Source: Cryptomeria japonica (Eukaryota > Streptophyta > Pinopsida > Cupressales > Cupressaceae). Taken from it: a stretch of 64,000 nt of DNA. The notes under the pieces were generated by a model that was not told the origin of the DNA, ran no database searches, and saw only the letters and a program-made list of their open reading frames with translations. Shown here one piece after another: positions 23,207 through 35,164 of this stretch. A program made the translations under genes and the position numbers. The DNA is taken from contig NC_081413.1 of NCBI RefSeq assembly GCF_030272615.1, forward strand, positions 165,241,080 through 165,305,079, in the 5' to 3' direction. Numbering within the stretch: position 1 is the stretch's first letter; every line of letters begins with the position of its first letter.

Positions 23207-26200
23207 ATGGTGACTAACACTTCAAATTCATCCAGTTCATCTGGAGCTATATTTCAGAGAGATATCCCTAGGCTTGATGGAATAAATTACATAGTATGAA
23301 AGATTCAAATGGAGACTCATCTAAGATGTCTTAGCAAGGAGATTTGGGAGATCACACAGAATGGTGTTACACCTCATAATCTGACATCTAGCAATCCTCC
23401 TCTGACAAACCTGGATAAGGAGCTTGAGAATGATTGTAGAGCATGAGAAGCCCTCTTGTGTGCACTTTCTGATCAACAAATAATGGGATTTACTGACAAA
23501 TCATCTGGAAATGCTATATGGGATAAGTTGGAGACTCTTAATAAAGGTGACCCTACAGTGAAGATTGCTAAACTTGATGGTTATCAGGTGAGATATGAAA
23601 ACCTGAAGATGGAAGAAGATGAAAGGATTACTGCATTCATGGAAAGGATAAATGAGATTTTTATGGGAATTCAATGTTGTGGTAGAACTCTGAGTGAAGA
23701 TGAAATTGTTTCTAAAGTTTTGAGATCCCTACCATAGGCTTACAAGATAAAGGCTACTGCTATTAATGATTTGAGAACAATATCTAATACATTTGTCAAC
23801 AAATATTCCTTGGTTGGGAAATTATCTGCTTTTGAGCTTGAAGAATTTGGACCTTCTGGATCTGTGAAGACTGAACCTACTTTTTATGCATCTACATCAT
23901 CAACCGGTAAGAAAGATTGGAAAGCTTTGTATGCAAAAGAATTGGATGATATGAAGAGAGAAGATGAAGAATTTGAGCAACTTGGAGACCTATTTTCTAG
24001 AAGAGTACATAAAGGACCAGTAGGAAGTAAGTATGAAGGAAAAGCACCTTTTAAATGTTTTGCATGTAATAAGATTGGTCATTTTGCATCTAGATGTCTT
24101 AAAAGGAATTCAAGATTTGAAGAAAGAGTGAGAAGATCTTTTAAGCCTAACACTGGATATCAGAACAAGTATAAGTACATGAAAAACAAAGATAAATCAT
24201 GATACATAGCTTATGAGGAAGGAATTACTTATTGTGATGATGAACCAACAGAAGACTCTGCTAGTGGTTCCGGCAATGGGAAGGAATGGGTGTTCCTGGC
24301 TATTGAGGAAGATGTTCCCGTACTAGAAGAGAATGTACCTGAAGAGAAGGCACTTGCTGCTAAAATTGAAGACAAGGATGAATGGGTAATTGACAGTGGT
24401 TGTTCACATCATATGATTGGAGACAAGGGGAAGTTTCTATATTTGCAAGAATTTGATGGCGGTCTTGTTAGATTTGGAGATGACAAAGCATGTATGATCA
24501 AAGGAAAAGGAACTATATCATTGGATGGTAAGAACAATACTGACAATGTTTATTATGTTGAAGGTTTAAGACATAATATTTTGAGTGTAGGACAATTGGT
24601 GGATAAGGGATTTCAATTATAGATCAAGGATGGAAAATGCAAAATCATTAACAGACCTGGTTTTGAGATTGCAACTAGTACATAGACAAAAGGTAATATA
24701 TTTCATTTGAATTCCAATGAGAAGACATGTTTGATTGTACAAATTGATGAGAGTTGTCTATGGCATAAAAGGTTGTGTCATATGAATTTTGATTGCATTG
24801 TGAAGATCAGTTCAACTAAGGTAGTTAGAGATATACCTAAGATTGTGAAGCCCTATAATTTGGTATGTAAATAATGTCAAATGGGTAAACATATCAAAAC
24901 CTCTTTTAGGAATATACAAGATAAATCAAATGATGTTCTTGATCTTATTCATACTAATTTGTGTGGCCCTGCTAGAGTTAAAAGTTCTCAAGGTGATAGA
25001 TATTTCATGCTAATCATTGATGATTATTCTAGAATGATGTGGGTTACTTTTCTAAGGGAAAAATCTGAAGCAGTTGAAAAGTTTAAAATCTTTAAGGCTA
25101 AAGTGGAAACTGAGACATGATTAAAGATTAAATTTTTGAGGCCATATTATGGTGGAGAATTCACATCTGGTGAGTTTAATAACTTTTGTAAGAAGCGTGG
25201 TATAAGAATACAATTTTCTGCTCCCCAAACACCTCAGTAGAATGGAGTTGTGGCAAAAAAGAACATAACTATCTTGGATACTACTAGAACAATGATGATG
25301 GAAGCTAGTCTACCTCATATCTATTGGAGAGAAGTAGTGAGCATAACAGTTTATACATTCAACAGAGTACATATCAAAGGAGAAACCGATAAGACACCTT
25401 ATGAATTATGGTTTGGCAATACACCTATAGTTAAGTATTTCAAAATCTTTGGTAGTAAATGTTATATCAGGAGGGATTATATCATTCAAAAATTTGATCC
25501 TAGATGTGATGAAGGCATATTTCTTGGTTATTCTAATGAAAGAAAGACATATAGATTTTATAGAAAAAGATTGCAGAGAATTGTGGAAAGTGCTAATGTC
25601 AAAGTGGATGAGCTAAATAGAGGTCAAATCAGAGTTTATGAGAAGGAACTAGTGGTGGAAATGATTATATCTGAACTAGTGGCACCTTTACCAGAACAGA
25701 GTGTTGAACTAGTTACTCCGACAAGATTAAAAAATTCTACAGTAACTGAAGAACAAGGAAGAGGAACAAAGAGTCAGAAGACTCCTAGGTATATGAGATT
25801 GAATCATTCAGAAGATCAGATCATTGAGGATAAGAACATTGGAGTAATGACAAGAAGAAGATTGACAACTAATGAGGTATGTTTAATTTCTCAAGTTGAA
25901 CCGGTATCAGTAATTGAGGCATGTAAAGATGAATATTGGTTGAAAGCTATGGAAGAAGAATTAGACCAAATTGAGAAAAATAACACATGGACTTTGGTTT
26001 CCTGACCTAAAAATAAGAATGTTATTAGAACTAAATGGATTTTTAGAAATAAATTGAATGAGGATGGTCAATTTGTAAGGAATAAGGCTATATTGGTTTT
26101 TAAAAGATATTATCAAAAGGAAGAAATTGATTATGGAGAGACTTTTGCACTTGTAGCTAGGATTGAAACTGTAAGATTATTTCTTGCCTATGCTGCCCAC

Positions 26201-27431
26201 AAAACCTTCATGGTTTATCAGATGGATGTTAAGACTGCATTTTTTAATGGGGATCTTGATGAGGAAGTTTATATTGAGAAACCTGATGGTTTTTCACTAT
26301 CAGATGATACAAACATGGTTTGCAGGTTAAGGAAAGCTTTATATGGATCAAAACAAGCATCAAGAGATTGCTATGCAAGGTTGGATAAATATCTTTTGAA
26401 GCTTGGTTTTTCCAAGGGGAATGCTGATAGTACTTTATATTATAAGATCACTGATGATGATATACTGATTATTGAAGTCTTTGTTGATGACATTATTTTT
26501 GGAGGTGAAGATAAGTTATGCATGGAATTTTTAATAATATGGAGAAAAAAATTGAAATGTATATGATTGGGGAAATGAAATTTTTCTTAGGTTTGCAAAT
26601 TACTCAGACTGATAAAGGTATTTTCATCTGCCAAACTAAGTATGCTAGGGAATTCTTGAAGAAATTTGGTATGGGAGATTCTAAACCGGTAAGTACTCCT
26701 ATGGTTACAAGTGAGAAATTGACATGAAAAGATGTTTCTACACCGGTAATCCTACAAGATACAAATCTATGATTGGAGGTCTCCTTTATTTGACTCAAAC
26801 TAGGCCTGACATAATGAATGTTGTTTTTATTGTATTAAGATTTCAAAGTGATCCTAGAGAAAATAATGAGAGTGCGGTGAAGAGGATTTTTAGATACTTA
26901 CAAGGTACATCAAAATATGGTTTGTGGTACCCTAAGGATGATGACTTTACTTTATGTGCATATACAAATGCAAATTGGGTTGGAGATGTTGATGACCGGA
27001 AGAGCACATCCAATGGACCTTTTTTTCTTAGAAATAAGTTGGTTTCATGGATCAAAAAGAAATGTTCATGTACCTCTTTATCTACTATTGAAGCTGAGTA
27101 TGTTGCTGCTACTACTAATTGTACACAAGTTCTGTGGATGAAGCAAATGTTGAAGGATATAAAGGTGGATTGTAATGAACTAATAGTTATTCACTATGAT
27201 AATTCTACTGCTATTGATATATCAAAGAATCTGATATTTCTATCGAAGACAAAGCACATATCTATCAAGTACAACTTTTTGAAGAAAAAGGTGGAAGCAA
27301 ATGAAGTTAGACTGGTATATGTGAACACTAAAGAGCAGATTGTAAATATCTTCACTAAACCTTTTCCTAAGGAATCATTTGATTACTTCAGAGATAGTTT
27401 GAGAATTTATGCCCCTCCAGTAGAAACTTGA
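23207..27431 (+). pseudogene. Copia I gag-pol polyprotein (full length, decayed)
   Basis: A single polyprotein runs from the ATG at 23207, which ends the conserved leader, to the stop at 27431, about 1,400 codons. Visible in order: gag with PRLDGINY near 23267 and an intact zinc knuckle CFACNKIGHFASRC (24056-24097); aspartic protease WVIDSGCSHHM near 24383; integrase zinc region (WHKRLCHMNF near 24760) and core (IIDDYSRMMWVTF near 25015); RT with [18 protein letters not shown] near 26220 and an intact catalytic FVDD near 26481; and RNase H from about 26950, with LSTIEAEYVA near 27085. It encodes everything needed for copying and integration. The copy is dead from about ten stops, several of the CAG-to-TAG or TGG-to-TGA type, plus two frameshifts in RT (near 26530 and 26730). 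Domain order protease-integrase-RT-RNase H marks Ty1/copia. It is the likely autonomous relative of elements G and E. Confidence 0.92.
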
Positions 27432-27849
27432 TTGATGCGGTTTGGCATTAGTCTAGCATGCATTATCAGAGATATTTTTCATTATGACACTGATGTGGGG
27501 ATGCTACTACTTAGGGGGAGTAGTTAGCCTTGTGATTCAGTGGTTTATGTTTTTGCTTTAATATTTATGTCAGATTTTTTGGCATTGATGTCAAAGAGGG
27601 AGAGATATTGATGTGAAAAAGAAAAACTTAAGGAGTTGTATACATTAGGGGGAGAGATATATGTATAATTCAGAGATTTACTAAGATATCATTCACATGA
27701 TGAGTTTGGTCTTTGTTTCAGAACTTCATTGCTATATCTTTATGTGGGAGATTGTTGGTTGTCTTCCACTGGGGGAGACTTGTTCGACATTTCTTGGTAC
27801 TTAGATGTTTTTCACATCTAGTGTTGCCATCAATGCCAAAGGGGGAGAT
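27432..27849 (+). other. Copia I 3' UTR with repeated purine tracts
   Basis: The arrangement of five purine tracts matches the copia H 3' UTR and ends with GCCAAAGGGGGAGAT against the LTR at 27850. No gene is present. Confidence 0.8.
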
Positions 27850-29072
27850 TGTTGGCCATTTCAAGGAATTGATTATGTGTTACACTAATGTTTTGTCATT
27901 AATATCAACACTAGCTATTTGGATGCTTTACCGGCACCCTTCTGGTCCTGGTAGGTTGAGTGGTTTCTGGTTGGTTTGGATCCGACATGATTCGATAGGA
28001 TCCCGTATGGTTTGGTTATGGAATCATCTTATTCATGATACTCATGTTCGAATTCAGTAAGTTGCTTTTGGTCTGGTGATCAGATGCTATCCTGCTTGCT
28101 TGGAAGCTTGGCTTGTGGTTTCGACGAGGGTTTCACTGGCAGAGCTTTTGATGAAGATTTTTGATGATATGCATAAGTGGTATTGGTGCAGCTTCTAGTG
28201 GAGATTTAGGATGTTGTATCATGTTCGAGACTTAGCAGATGGAGATCATTTCTTTAGCATGTGGACCTATATTGGGTCCTGATTGATCTATGTTATGGAC
28301 CGGCTTAATGTAACGTGTGGATTGGTCCTCTTGATGTGTTTCCGAGATGTCTTATGTGTTGGATATTTGTTTATTCTAAGGCCGACATGTTTTGTAATTA
28401 TGTAATTGGTTTATTGTCTGGTGGTCGACTTAATTGTTTATGGTTGAGGGTTTGTATATATATGATGTAAGATGTCATTGTAGATCATCATGGGAATTAG
28501 ATCACAGGTATAAGGTCAGGGAATGAATATCATTTAGGTAGAGGATTTGGTCGATCATTGAAGATCGAATTGGGTTTATGTAAGAGGATTTAGTCCTTCG
28601 GTATTGAGCTTAATCGGAATTGTACTCAGGCATAGGAGATGTTATCTTTGTAGTTCAAACAGTTCTTCTAGATTGTAGTATGGATTTCTATGTTGTCAGT
28701 GAGACTCCTTTTGTAATGAGCAGTGCACTCTAGGTTGTTCACCTTCCTGCAAGTGCACGTCCCTCAATTGTAATTCACATACTTGTTGCATAAGTATTAT
28801 CTGATTGTGGGTAGGATTCCCACCGCGGTTTTTCCCTTTATCAGATTTTCTAAGTATAAACCTTGGTGTCAGGTGAATGGTATTTATTCTATGATTATTG
28901 TTTATGCTTAATTGGTTTAACTGCTATTCTGGTATTTGATTTAAGCATTCCAGTATTAATGTTTTGGATTCTGGTATTTAAGTTTTAATTGTTAAATATT
29001 CTGATAATCTGTGACAACTGATCCACCCCCCCTCCCTCTCAATTGTTTTATGGTTATTTGAATTGTCTAACA
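27850..29072 (+). repeat. Copia I 3' LTR
   Basis: The 1,223-bp copy of the LTR at 21880-23148 ends GAATTGTCTAACA. The two differ by many scattered changes, including a shorter C-run. No flanking target duplication is visible because both sides are other copia pieces. Confidence 0.9.
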
Positions 29073-29702
29073 GGTTGACCTAATTGTTTAGGTCTCGGGC
29101 TAGTATAAATATGATGTAAGATCTCTTTGTAGATCATGGGCATATTTGTGGGTTTTTGGTATAGAGGATTATCTGTGTGCGAATAAGGTTGTAGTCATAT
29201 GCAGAGGTTCTGGTCAATCATAGGTGATCAATTTGGATTAGTGAAAGAGGTTTAAGACCTCCGTACTGAGCTTAATTGGATCTGTATTCAAGCATTGAAG
29301 ATGTTATTCTTGCAGTTCACTCTTCTTTTAAGATTGTAGTCTGGATTTATTTTGTAGTCAGTGAGGCTCCTTTTGTGACGAGCAGTGGGCTCTAGGCTAT
29401 TGGACTTCCTACATGTGTAGACCCCTCTTTTTGTAATCACATACTTACTATAGAAGTATTATCTGACTATGGGTAGGCTTCCCACCATGAGTTTTTCCTT
29501 TACCAAGTTTTCCACGTAAAAATATTGGTCTTATCTTTTGTGTATGGTTGGCAAATGTTCTATGGTTTATATTTGTGCTTAACTGTTATATTTGCTATTC
29601 CAGTAATAAGGTTTTAATGCTTAAAGTTCTATAATCTATTAACAACTGATTCACCCCCCCCCCCCCTCTCAGTTATTCACCGGTTATCTAAGTTGTCTAA
29701 CA
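29073..29702 (+). repeat. Copia B 5' LTR, 5'-truncated
   Basis: This sequence corresponds to the last half of the I-type LTR (alignable from about 28423). It lacks roughly the first 570 bp and ends AAGTTGTCTAACA. It lies directly against the end of the I 3' LTR. Confidence 0.85.
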
Positions 29703-29720
29703 ATTGGTATAAGAGCCTGG
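29703..29720 (+). promoter_or_regulatory. Copia B primer-binding site
   Basis: ATTGGTATAAGAGCCTGG follows the truncated LTR and is followed by the same leader (TCCTCTCTAT...CGCTTGAGGAAGATCC) as in element I. Confidence 0.8.
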
Positions 29721-29758
29721 TCCTCTCTATAGAAGCTTAATCGCTTGAGGAAGATCCT

Positions 29759-31409
29759 ATGGTATCTAATGGCTCAAGTTCATCAAGTTCATCTGCAGTT
29801 GTTTTCCAGAGAGGAATTCCTAGGCTTGATGGAACAAATTATAGAGTATGGAAGATTTAGATAGAGACTCGGTTGAGATGTCTTGGTAAGGATATTTGGG
29901 AGATCACTGAGAAATGATATATAACTCATAATCTGGAATCTAGAAATCTTCCTCTAGAAGGCTTGGATAAGGAAATTGAAAATGATTGTAGAGCTAGAGA
30001 AGCCCTTTTGTGTGCACTTTCTAATCAATAAGTTATGCGACTAACCAACAAATCAATCGTAAAGGCTATATTGGATAAATTGGAGACTCTGAGTGATGGT
30101 GACCCTATTGTTAAAATTGCTAAACTTGATGGTTACTGGGTCAGATATTAGAACCTAAAGATGGAAGAATATGAAAAGAATATTGCTTTTATGGAGAGAG
30201 TTAATGAAATTGTTCTGGGAATTCAGTGCGATAGTGGATCTCTGAGCCAAGATGAAATAGTTTTTAAAGTATTGAGAGCTTTCCACAGGCTTATAAGATG
30301 AAGGCTACTACAATTAAAGAGTTTATAAAAATGGCAAACACTTCTATTAATAGGGATACCTTGGTTGGTAAGTTATTTTCTTTTGAGCTCGAGGAATTTG
30401 GTCCTTTTGTAGTTGCAAAATCTAAACCTACTTTTCATGCATCTACATCATCTACCGACAAGAGTGATTGGAAAGCCTTATATACTAAGGAACTAGAGGA
30501 AATGAATAAAAAAGATGAAGAGTTTGAGAAAATTGAAACCCTATTTGCTAGAAGAGTACCTAAAGGTCCGACAGGAAGTAAGTATGAAGGAAAATCACCT
30601 TTTAAATGTTTCGCATGTAATAAGATAGGTCATTTTGCATCTAGATGTTCTAAAAGGAATTCAAGATTTGAGGGAAGAGTTGGAAGATATTTTAGGCCTA
30701 GCCATGAATACCAGAACAAGCATAAGTAAAAGAGGAACAAAGACAAATCATGCTACTATGCGGATGAGGGAGGTGTAACTTATTATGATGATGAACCGAC
30801 ACAAGATTCAACTAGTGGATCCAGTAATGGAAAAGAATGGGTATTCTTGGCTATCAAGGAAGATAATTTGGTACCTAAAGAAAAGGCCCTTGCTGCTAAA
30901 GTTGAAGACAAGGATTAATGGGTGATAGGCAGTGGATGTTCACATCATATGACTGGAGATAAAAGAAAGTTTCTATCTTTGCAAGAATTTGAAGGCGGTC
31001 TAGTTAGATATTGAGATGACAAAGCATGCATGATCAAGGGAAGATGAACTATATCATTGGATGGTAAGCATGATACTGTTAATGTTTATTATGTTGAAGG
31101 TTTAGGGAATAATCTTTTGAGTGTAGGACAGATGGTGGATAAGGGATTTCAGATATAGTTCAAGGATGGAAAATGCAAGATTATCAACAAATCTGGATTG
31201 GAGATTGCAACCGATACTCAGACTAAAGGTAACATATATTTCATTTGAACTCCGGTGAGAAGACATGTTTGATTGCACAAATTGATAAGAGTTGGCTATG
31301 GTATAAGAGGTTGTGTCATGTAAGTTTTGATTCGATTGTAAAGATTAGTTCTACTAAGGCAGTTAGAGATATACCTAAGATTGTGAAGCCCTATAATCCG
31401 GTATGTAAG
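29759..31409 (+). pseudogene. Copia B gag and protease (5' part of split element)
   Basis: The ATG at 29759 lies at the same place in the leader as in copia I, and the protein is clearly homologous throughout. Gag shows PRLDGTNY near 29820. After a frameshift near 30285 it continues with an intact zinc knuckle CFACNKIGHFASRC near 30610-30655. The protease active site reads IGSGCSHHM: the catalytic Asp is changed to Gly at 30928-30930. Stops are scattered, including a TAA just before that site. The reading is interrupted at 31409, in the integrase zinc region, by gypsy element C and resumes at 42615. The copy is inactive. Confidence 0.85.
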
Positions 31410-32226
31410 TGTATATGGTGAAAATGGATAACAAGAATAACGATATTGAAAGGCTAAATGAATTCAACCACAAAACCCTAGCCTAACAACAACAAAGATC
31501 CACCATAACATATGAAGATTACCTAAGACAATGCAAATCACATGAAATCACAAAGATTATACCATCACATGTCCAATAGGGTTTTGATCTCCATTCTTCC
31601 TATCTCCATTGATCTTGCTTGATATATTTGCTCTCAGATTTTATATTCACAAGAGCTCAACAAAGAACAGAATGTGGTTGCAAGTAGGATCATAGTGTAG
31701 TCAATTGCATAAAAGATGATTAGCATGAATGATTAGGATGATTGATTAGAATGATTGATTACAATGATTGATTAGGGTTTGATAGTGAAGGAAGCATCTC
31801 CTTATATAGAAGACACTATATGAAATGGAGGGATAAGATTGAGAGGTGTAAAAGGAGGTCGGCTATGATTAGAGGGTAGGTAAAAGAAATAATAAAATAA
31901 TGAAAGGGGTAGGTAGTGTATGAATTAAGAGATGAATGACATGTGTCATGGGTAGAAAAGGCTAATGAATGAATTAAATAAATAAAGATTTATTTAATTA
32001 ATAGAAGAAGTGGGATCAATTAAATAAATAAGATATTTATTTAATTTAGGAAAATGATAATTTAAATAAATAAATGTATTTATTTAAATGAGAAATAAGG
32101 CTAGAAGAGGATAAATGAATGAATTAAATAAATAAAGATTTATTCAATTAATAGAAGAATTAAGCTTAGATAATTAAATAAATAAAATATTTATTTAATT
32201 AGACATGACAATTTTAGGTGTCTACA
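31410..32226 (-). repeat. Element C LTR (3' LTR relative to coding)
   Basis: This 817-bp LTR is nearly identical to 41811-42614. It has one extra 13-bp ATGATTGATTA-type unit near 31755. Confidence 0.93.
31971..32201. repeat. Cluster of five AT-rich palindromes in the element C LTR
   Basis: Five consecutive units share AATTAAATAAATA followed by a short loop and ATTTATTTAATT. Each can fold into a perfect or near-perfect hairpin. The other LTR carries the same cluster at 42358-42590. Confidence 0.85.
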
Positions 32227-32240
32227 TTTTGCCCCTCTTT
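32227..32240 (-). promoter_or_regulatory. Element C polypurine tract
   Basis: On the minus strand AAAGAGGGGCAAAA directly precedes the LTR start TGTAGACACC, the expected position of the plus-strand primer. Confidence 0.75.
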
Positions 32241-32472
32241 GAGACAATGTGACTTGTCGCGTTGTTTCAAAGAAGATAAGATGAACTGATACAGAGTTGC
32301 CCCAGAATGGGAATGATATGCCCCCTCGAGAGATTGGATGAAAATGTTTGAAAAGATTGCAGACAATCTCTCGATAAGAAAGACAAGATAGAATGGACTG
32401 ACCGGATAAAGTGACAAAGTCACGGGATAAAGAAGACTGACTCGGGAAACGAGGGCGAGGGCTAGGGTAGGC

Positions 32473-32482
32473 TATAAGATAG
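32473..32482 (+). promoter_or_regulatory. Candidate TATA box for the antisense PMD gene
   Basis: TATAAGATAG lies 97 bp before the ATG at 32570, in a region of ordinary composition, so it could place a transcription start near 32505. Support is positional only. Confidence 0.35.
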
Positions 32483-32569
32483 ACCACGGGGGAAATACAT
32501 CCTCATTGTCATCCACACATCCACGAGATTAGAGTGCAGAGCGAGATAGAGAAGCAGCAGTCAGCAGCG

Positions 32570-33584
32570 ATGGCAATGGCTCACAGATTCGACTGCATTC
32601 GCCGATTCCAGAGGCCAATAGAGGCAGGAGAGCCAGTAAGTACCACAAAACCTCCTTGTACTTTGATGCATTTATTGTTGTCACAAATGCATGTCAAGTA
32701 GTGCAATATGTCTTCAAGGTCAAATCGACAGTTTTTTGATGAACATACGCTGTCGATTGGATAAGCTGCTGAGAGGATACACTCAAGAAGGTCCTCTAGG
32801 GAAAACTAGGATTGCAAATAGGGCTAGGATTGACAATTCTGTGATAGAACATACGTTGCCAATGAGGAAACTACTCAAGAGTATTCACTCAAGCAGAGGC
32901 ACTAGGATAGGATAGATCAAGGCACTTTGTGATGAACAGTGAGTACCAAGATATAGTACTTTGTGATGAATAGGGAGTACTAAAATATGAGCAGCACTTT
33001 GTGATGAATAGTGAGTGCAAATGTGAGCAGCACTTTGTGATGAATAGGGAGTGTCACACACGTAGTACTTTGTGAGAAACCGAGAGTACTACTAGGATAG
33101 AAGAAACACTTTGTGATGAACAGTGAGTGTCACTAGGACTGAGATGATTGATCTGTGTGACTATAGGAGTATTTGCCTATGCTGGAGTCACGGAAGAGAT
33201 TCCCATTGACTTAGAGGTTGCGACCTGAGTTGTCGCTCGAGGACAGAGTTGCCATCGAGGAGATGGGTTTGAGACATGTGCTATATGTGCCTGAGTTTTG
33301 GGCAAACATGGGTTTGCTGACTGCGCTGGCTAAGAGATGGCACTCTGAGACGTGCATGTTTCATCTGTCGATGGGTGAGATGACAGTCACCCTGGAGGAT
33401 GTATATAGGATTATGTGGATACCAATTGATGGGGAGCTGATTCCGTACGATTGAGATGGAGGCAGGGATTCCCTTAGACGAGTGTTCTAGGATCAAAGAC
33501 TGGAGATGAGGGTGGGACACGTGGCATGGGATACCATGACATGGATAGGATTAGCACTACCAATAGTGTTGGCAGGAGTGATCA
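32570..33584 (+). pseudogene. Captured plant mobile domain (PMD) gene fragment, antisense to element C
   Basis: Exon 1 (32570-32635) reads 22 codons from ATG to ...IEAGEP and ends at a consensus donor GTAAGT. The proposed intron 32636-33214 ends TTGACTTAG. Exon 2 (33215-33584) continues in phase with RLRPELSLEDRVAIEEMG, then LLTALAKRWHSETCMFHLS and GEMTVTLEDVYRI, the core blocks of the plant mobile domain (PF10536), and ends at a second donor GTGAGT. Two stops in exon 2 (TGA at 33452 where PYDRDGG is expected, and TAG near 33490) fit CGA-to-TGA and CAG-to-TAG. Known PMD proteins include host MAIN/MAIL factors linked to silencing, and versions carried by transposons. Here the gene lies between pol and the 3' LTR and opposite to gag. 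Later exons are deleted; the matching C-terminal exon survives in element D at 53760-54446. The splice model is inferred from sequence. Confidence 0.72.
32922..33130 (+). repeat. Tandem repeat of about 37 bp inside the PMD intron
   Basis: Six imperfect copies of GCACTTTGTGATGAATAGTG lie about 35-40 bp apart. They fall wholly within the proposed intron 32636-33214. Confidence 0.85.
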
Positions 33585-35164
33585 GTGAGTTCCTCTGTAT
33601 CAGTTTTGTACCATTTTGTATAATGATGTAGACACCTGCGGGTGATTGTAGCCATATGATTTTGACATCATTATATCATGACACTTTATATATATATATG
33701 AGATGATTCCTCTTTGCGGCAACTATATGCATGTGTACCTATGTGATGAGATGTTCTTATGTGATGCTTATGATATGGATGCAAATATGTATATGATGCA
33801 ATGCAATATTTTATTTTATTTTTGTTCGTTTATGTTTTATATGTGTATGCATGATGCAAATGTGAATGTAAGTAATGCAGATGAATATGACAATGCAAAT
33901 GTAAATTGTGCTAACAGGTGTTGTGTGCAGGATGTGATGCAGTTGTGATATCTATATGTATGTATGAAATGCTTATATGTGGTAATGTAGGTGCAGCTAA
34001 TGCAAATGTTTTTGGTGTGTCATTATACTCAGTCATGTGATAGCAGGCTACGCGGACTCGAGAAGGATGATGGAAGTCAATCAAGAAAGGGGGGATGAAA
34101 GACAGAAGATATGAAAGTGAAAGAGCTTCTTGTGCGTTATCATCATTGAGCTTTATTATGGCAAGTATTTTATGACAATCGAGGCATATGTTCGACCCAG
34201 AAAGTCATTGTACCTGTTTGCATGGAGATAAGACAGTCACAAACAAGGAATGCCCCAATTCATACTAGACTCACAGTGTCCTCATATCCTTGGACAAGTC
34301 ATAGCATTACTAAGAGACAATCCACAGACAGAAAATACAAATAGGTGACAATACCCCATCCTCGCCTTTCTAGTCAAAGACATCTTGGAGATAGAATCTC
34401 TAGTCAAAGACATCCTGGAAAAGCTAAAAGACATGTCACCAGAAAGATAAAATCAAAAGAAAACCAAGACTCGACACCAACACCCACTGTAGTCCTCAAG
34501 TTTAGTGTCTCTTGTCACCTGTATAAGTCTTATTTGATTGTGGTCACAATGTTTACTTTCACAGAAAGGATAGATAGCACTAAACCATAATGTTGTCTGA
34601 GTCTGTTGAAAGATTTGATTTGTTGAAGCCCATTGTTGCTGCTCTGTCTCATCTAAAACTAACTGAATCCATGAAACTGATACTTTATTGCGGAGAAGAT
34701 GAAACTTTATTGCGGATCTGTGATGCAAATGTTGCTTTCTCCTCGAAACATGTGATGTTCTCAGTTCCACACCCATTACTAGACGTAGGATTTTGCCTTA
34801 GCCACAGATAGGATCTGATTTATTATGGATGGAAAGGGATGAAAAGGGAGGTTTATTATGAATCGCTAACCAATCTTAGGGAGATCAATAACAATCCATG
34901 ATGGGAATGGGTAAGTTTATTATGGATGAATTGGTCGTGAGTGTGTGCAAAGTGAAAGGATGAAAGTGAATCCTGAAGGAGGGAGGAGCAATGTCTCTAC
35001 GCATGGCGGTGGTGACCCAGTTTTCACCATGGTACTTGCCCAGGGCGCCACCAAAGTGGTTTTCACCGTTGGACGAAATTATTTCTCTTTACTTTTTTCG
35101 ATTTTTCAATGTTTTTTGTGTCACAAGGCACTTGTTTGCCAGGTTTTCACCAAGTAACGATTTT
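33585..35164. other. Element C 3' non-coding region
   Basis: This runs from the second PMD donor to the integrase tail. A stretch rich in ATGATGCAAATG-like words (33700-34020) resembles 54480-55100 in element D. A short tandem duplication of TCTAGTCAAAGACATC occurs near 34370-34420. The open frames here (33703-33948, 34345-34811) show no domain. Confidence 0.6.

Noticed and set aside
31971-32201. MITE-like inverted repeats
   Set aside because: The palindromes are present in both LTRs of element C at the same position, so they belong to the LTR and are not separate insertions.
33215-33584. Host PMD gene of the chromosome
   Set aside because: The exon lies inside a gypsy element with matching LTRs and a perfect target duplication, so it is element cargo, not a resident gene.
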